From Dunaliella salina (lineage: Eukaryota > Chlorophyta > Chlorophyceae > Chlamydomonadales > Dunaliellaceae), in the NCBI GenBank assembly GCA_002284615.2, contig MU070290.1:3072-32296 (forward strand): 29,225 nt of DNA, given 5' to 3'. Shown here in pieces: positions 26,690-29,225 of the stretch. The notes under the pieces were generated by a model that saw nothing but the letters and a program-made list of their open reading frames with translations, had not been told where the DNA came from and made no database searches. Made by a program: the position numbers and the translations under genes. Position 1 is the stretch's first letter. Every line of letters starts with the position of its first letter.

Positions 26690-26815
26690 ATCGAAATCTG
26701 ATTGAAACCTGATTGAAATTTGGCTGATTGAATTCAATTGGGGCCTGTTTGATGTTGACTAAAACATTGTTTTGACCGATTTCAATCACATTCAATCAGT
26801 ATAAATCAGCCTCTG
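26690..26815. repeat. Imperfect inverted repeat rich in TGATTGAA/TTCAATCA
   Basis: The left arm has CTGATTGAAACCTGATTGAA and CTGATTGAATTCAATTG; the right arm has GATTTCAATCACATTCAATC then AG. The complement of the right arm pairs with the left arm imperfectly, with a ~40-bp loop. Confidence 0.55.
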
Positions 26816-26851
26816 ATTTTTCTGACAACTGGTTGCAGCCCAGGCATTGCT

Positions 26852-26854
<3 letters not shown>

Positions 26855-26882
<28 letters not shown>
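26855..26882. repeat. (CA)n microsatellite, about 13 units
   Basis: A perfect CA tract between CTCTG and CTCCAGG. Nothing else is recognised in 26900-28650, apart from a four-fold AAATTTC heptamer repeat at 27441-27467. Confidence 0.9.
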
Positions 26883-26885
<3 letters not shown>

Positions 26886-28659
26886 CAGGCGACTCGCCTC
26901 AGGAGCAGAGTGGCACACTTTTGAGAGGGGCACTATTACTTATTCCTGTGTTTCAGCTGGATCATCCAGGACTACAGTGCACGTTACCACTCATCAGGTC
27001 TTGGACAATCCCACTTGCAGTGCTACCCCAGTGCCTCCCCAGTGCCACTCCAGGCGCACAATGCAAGAATCGGGAGGTACTAGCGCCTACGCAGAGCAGG
27101 CAAGGCTGCAGGCAAGATTTCTCACAGTGGGAAAGGCACAGAACCTAAACCTTTGTTAGGCGAACAACTGACATGCCTGTGCTGAACTATCAGCAGTCTG
27201 AGATCCCTGAATGGGGAGGCCTACCGCTTAGGAGGTTGTGTATGCAGAGTGAACATGGCGTGGTTCAATCGCGTCGCTCCTGAGGGAGTGCGGTGGAGGA
27301 GGTCGACGGTTCGTGTCCTGGTGAGGGCGCTTCGGTATAGGCTGAGGTGTCCTCTATGGGCCGAATTAGTGGGGCACTCTGGTATAGGCTGGAGTGTCCT
27401 TTCCTTAATGCACGGTCTGTGAACCTTGAGGTAGATCGTAGAAATTTCAAATTTCAAATTTCAAATTTATGCAGAGTGAGAGAGCTTTTGCATCTGTTTG
27501 CACTTGCCTGCCCTCACATGATCTTCCGATTGAACATGGGGTGCTTCCCCTGAGTGAAGAGTAATTCCTCATCCTGGTTGCAAGGCGCATGAGTATCAAG
27601 ACACATGCTAAAATAGTTACTCACTTGCAATTCAAACTCGTAGAGAAGCTCATCTAGCAGCAGCAGGACGCCGCCGGAGCAAGAGAATAGTAGCCCAGTG
27701 TCGAAAATAAAAGGACTTACAATGATGTCTGCTTGGTACTGCTGTGCTGTTGCTTTTGGAATGATTGGTTACCACTGGTTGGACATAGGATGTTGAAGTA
27801 TGAGAACGAGGGAGGTGCCATCAAGACCTTGTCTTTATTCCTTGCTTGATGCATTTGATCCTCTCATTGTGTAGTTGCACCTAGGTGGTGATACAAAAGG
27901 CCGTAGAAGAAGCACGACCACTCTGCTCCTGAATGCAACCAGCAGCATTCTGGAGTCCTATATGCCATTGTATTTAAGTGAGTCAGAAAGCGTTATCTCT
28001 GTGGCAGTCACATCTGCACACATTTGTCTAGATGCAGCAGCTGCAGCTCGAACAGGTATACCAACAGAACCTTACCCCATCCTGCTGTTTTCCTCCTCCA
28101 CTTCTGCCTCCTCATCCTCCTCATCCTACCCCTCACACTGCCTGTAGACCGGGGTCATGGTGCAGGATAAGTGAGGGACCGTGACCTCCCCCTCACACCG
28201 CCTCCGTGGACGGTCACAAAATAATTTTCCCACGTTTTCCTTGCATTCACAAACACACGGCGAGATCCTTGCACCGTATCAAGCAAGTTTGAATAAGTTG
28301 CATAGGTGATCCCAGACCCAGATCAGCCCCCTCCAATGCAACCATCCTTGATCCCCACTCGGTCACACTGAAAGAATTGAACCCCTTTCACCTGACCCTG
28401 ATCCGGGGGGGTAACCCCGCGCATGTGACCGGGGCCTTGTCTTTGGCTTCCCGTACTTGGACGCACGGCATGTCAGTCAAAGTGCTTCTTACCTTACTTT
28501 GCCAAAAACTTCAAGTGGAGGGGGCTTTTTCCTCTTCATGAGTGGGTCGTTTGATTTTGGCGGATACAAGATAAGTCTTTCATCAGCTGCATTGTCACAC
28601 AACTGTTCTAATGTTTATGTACTAACTAATTGCTCTTTCCTCTGCTACAACTGCAACAC

Positions 28660-28730
28660 CAACACGAAAGGAAAAGGAAAAGGAAAAGGAAAAGGAAAAG
28701 GAAAAGAAAAAGGAAAAGGAAAAGCTACGC
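28660..28730 (+). repeat. (AAAGG)n tract followed by CTACG
   Basis: About ten GGAAAA-type units run into AAAGCTACGCAAGCGGA, similar to the AAAAACTACGTAGGAAGAGA junction at 200 and 2725. This suggests another decayed 3' UTR of the RNase H/RLE family. Confidence 0.5.
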
Positions 28731-28819
28731 AAGCGGAACTAGCCCCCAAGCATCACAGAGGAACGACCTGAGCACCCAGAAGGGCCCGCCTTATTGAACC
28801 CTCACAGAACCAACACGAT

Positions 28820-29110
28820 CATACATAAGCATCGCTCTATCCCAGGCCGGCCAGTCCATCTGGATCCCTCTAGACCCCTGGTCGTGACAAAGACATCCAC
28901 CTTGTTGAATAAGAAATTCTGCCCCGACACAACCCCTACATCACTTTGAAACGTGCAGCAGCTCAACATTCCCACACTGTAACCAGGCTTATTCCCACAG
29001 CTCAAGAAATCCAAACAGGAATAACAAAGTCACTCTGCATATCATCTTGCTTGGTGTGGCTGGCACTATTTACAATGAATACACAATCAAACCTCGTATG
29101 AATCTGGGCC
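28820..29110 (+). pseudogene. Fragment of the RLE-bearing retroelement
   Basis: The DNA aligns by eye with 2450-2715: AAATTCTGCCCCGACACAAC / AAATTCTGTCCCGACAAAAA, ATCCAAACAGGAATAACAAA / ATCCAAACAGGAATGACAAA, and GGTGTGGCTGGCACTATTTA / GGTGTGGCCGGTACCATTTA. Reading frames are broken (stops and a degraded VELKFCPD). The sequence then diverges to the window end at 29225, where the family end may continue. Confidence 0.8.
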
Positions 29111-29225
29111 TTACTAAGCACAAAGCTGAATCAATAGTAAAACACTGTTTTGGCTGGCAGCCAAAATTTGACATCCATTACTAACAGCAGACATGCTCTC
29201 CGTCTTCAGGGGACTGCTTTGGGGG

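Overview
The window is nuclear DNA from a flagellated green alga, most likely a chlamydomonadalean of the Dunaliella/Chlamydomonas kind. The lineage guess rests on gene content, on intron-rich gene structure with GT-AG sites, on base composition near the middle, and on abundant (CA)n, (GA)n and CTG tracts; the species is inferred only.

One host gene dominates. It lies on the minus strand from 25146 down to at least 9589. I identify it as the axonemal dynein assembly factor DNAAF3 (Chlamydomonas PF22). It is invisible as a single ORF because it is split into at least 12 or 13 short exons. Ten consecutive exons (25021-25146, 24694-24934, 24239-24440, 23817-23901, 22413-22504, 20739-20849, 19522-19690, 17805-17929, 16470-17232, 15978-16170) join with GT-AG boundaries and matching codon phase at every junction. 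They encode about 702 residues, including a polyglutamine-rich insert. Two further exons (10050-10127 and 9589-9673) carry C-terminal family motifs; at least one linking exon (candidate 10353-10514) and the last exon are unresolved.

The introns are full of repeats. Copies of the exon-intron junctions themselves are tandemly duplicated beside exons 5, 7, 8, 9, 10 and the 9589-9673 exon. The extreme case is exon 7, whose 3' half plus donor is repeated seven more times. A 5'-truncated LINE with 13-bp target-site duplications (13063-15081), two TA-flanked MITEs (11988-12557 and 21120-21333), long CA and GA tracts and a 91-base assembly gap also lie in introns.

The left flank (1-2815) is a decayed retroelement on the plus strand with RNase H, a CCHC finger and a restriction-enzyme-like endonuclease (RLE) region, preceded by a region faintly like an adenine methyltransferase; an RLE fragment of the same family sits at 28820-29110. 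From 4440 to 9500 a ~400-bp dispersed repeat family (R1) occurs in four copies, with a fifth in DNAAF3 intron 6. From 2815 to 9500 and 25150 to 28800 I see no convincing host gene, only repeats and LINE relics.
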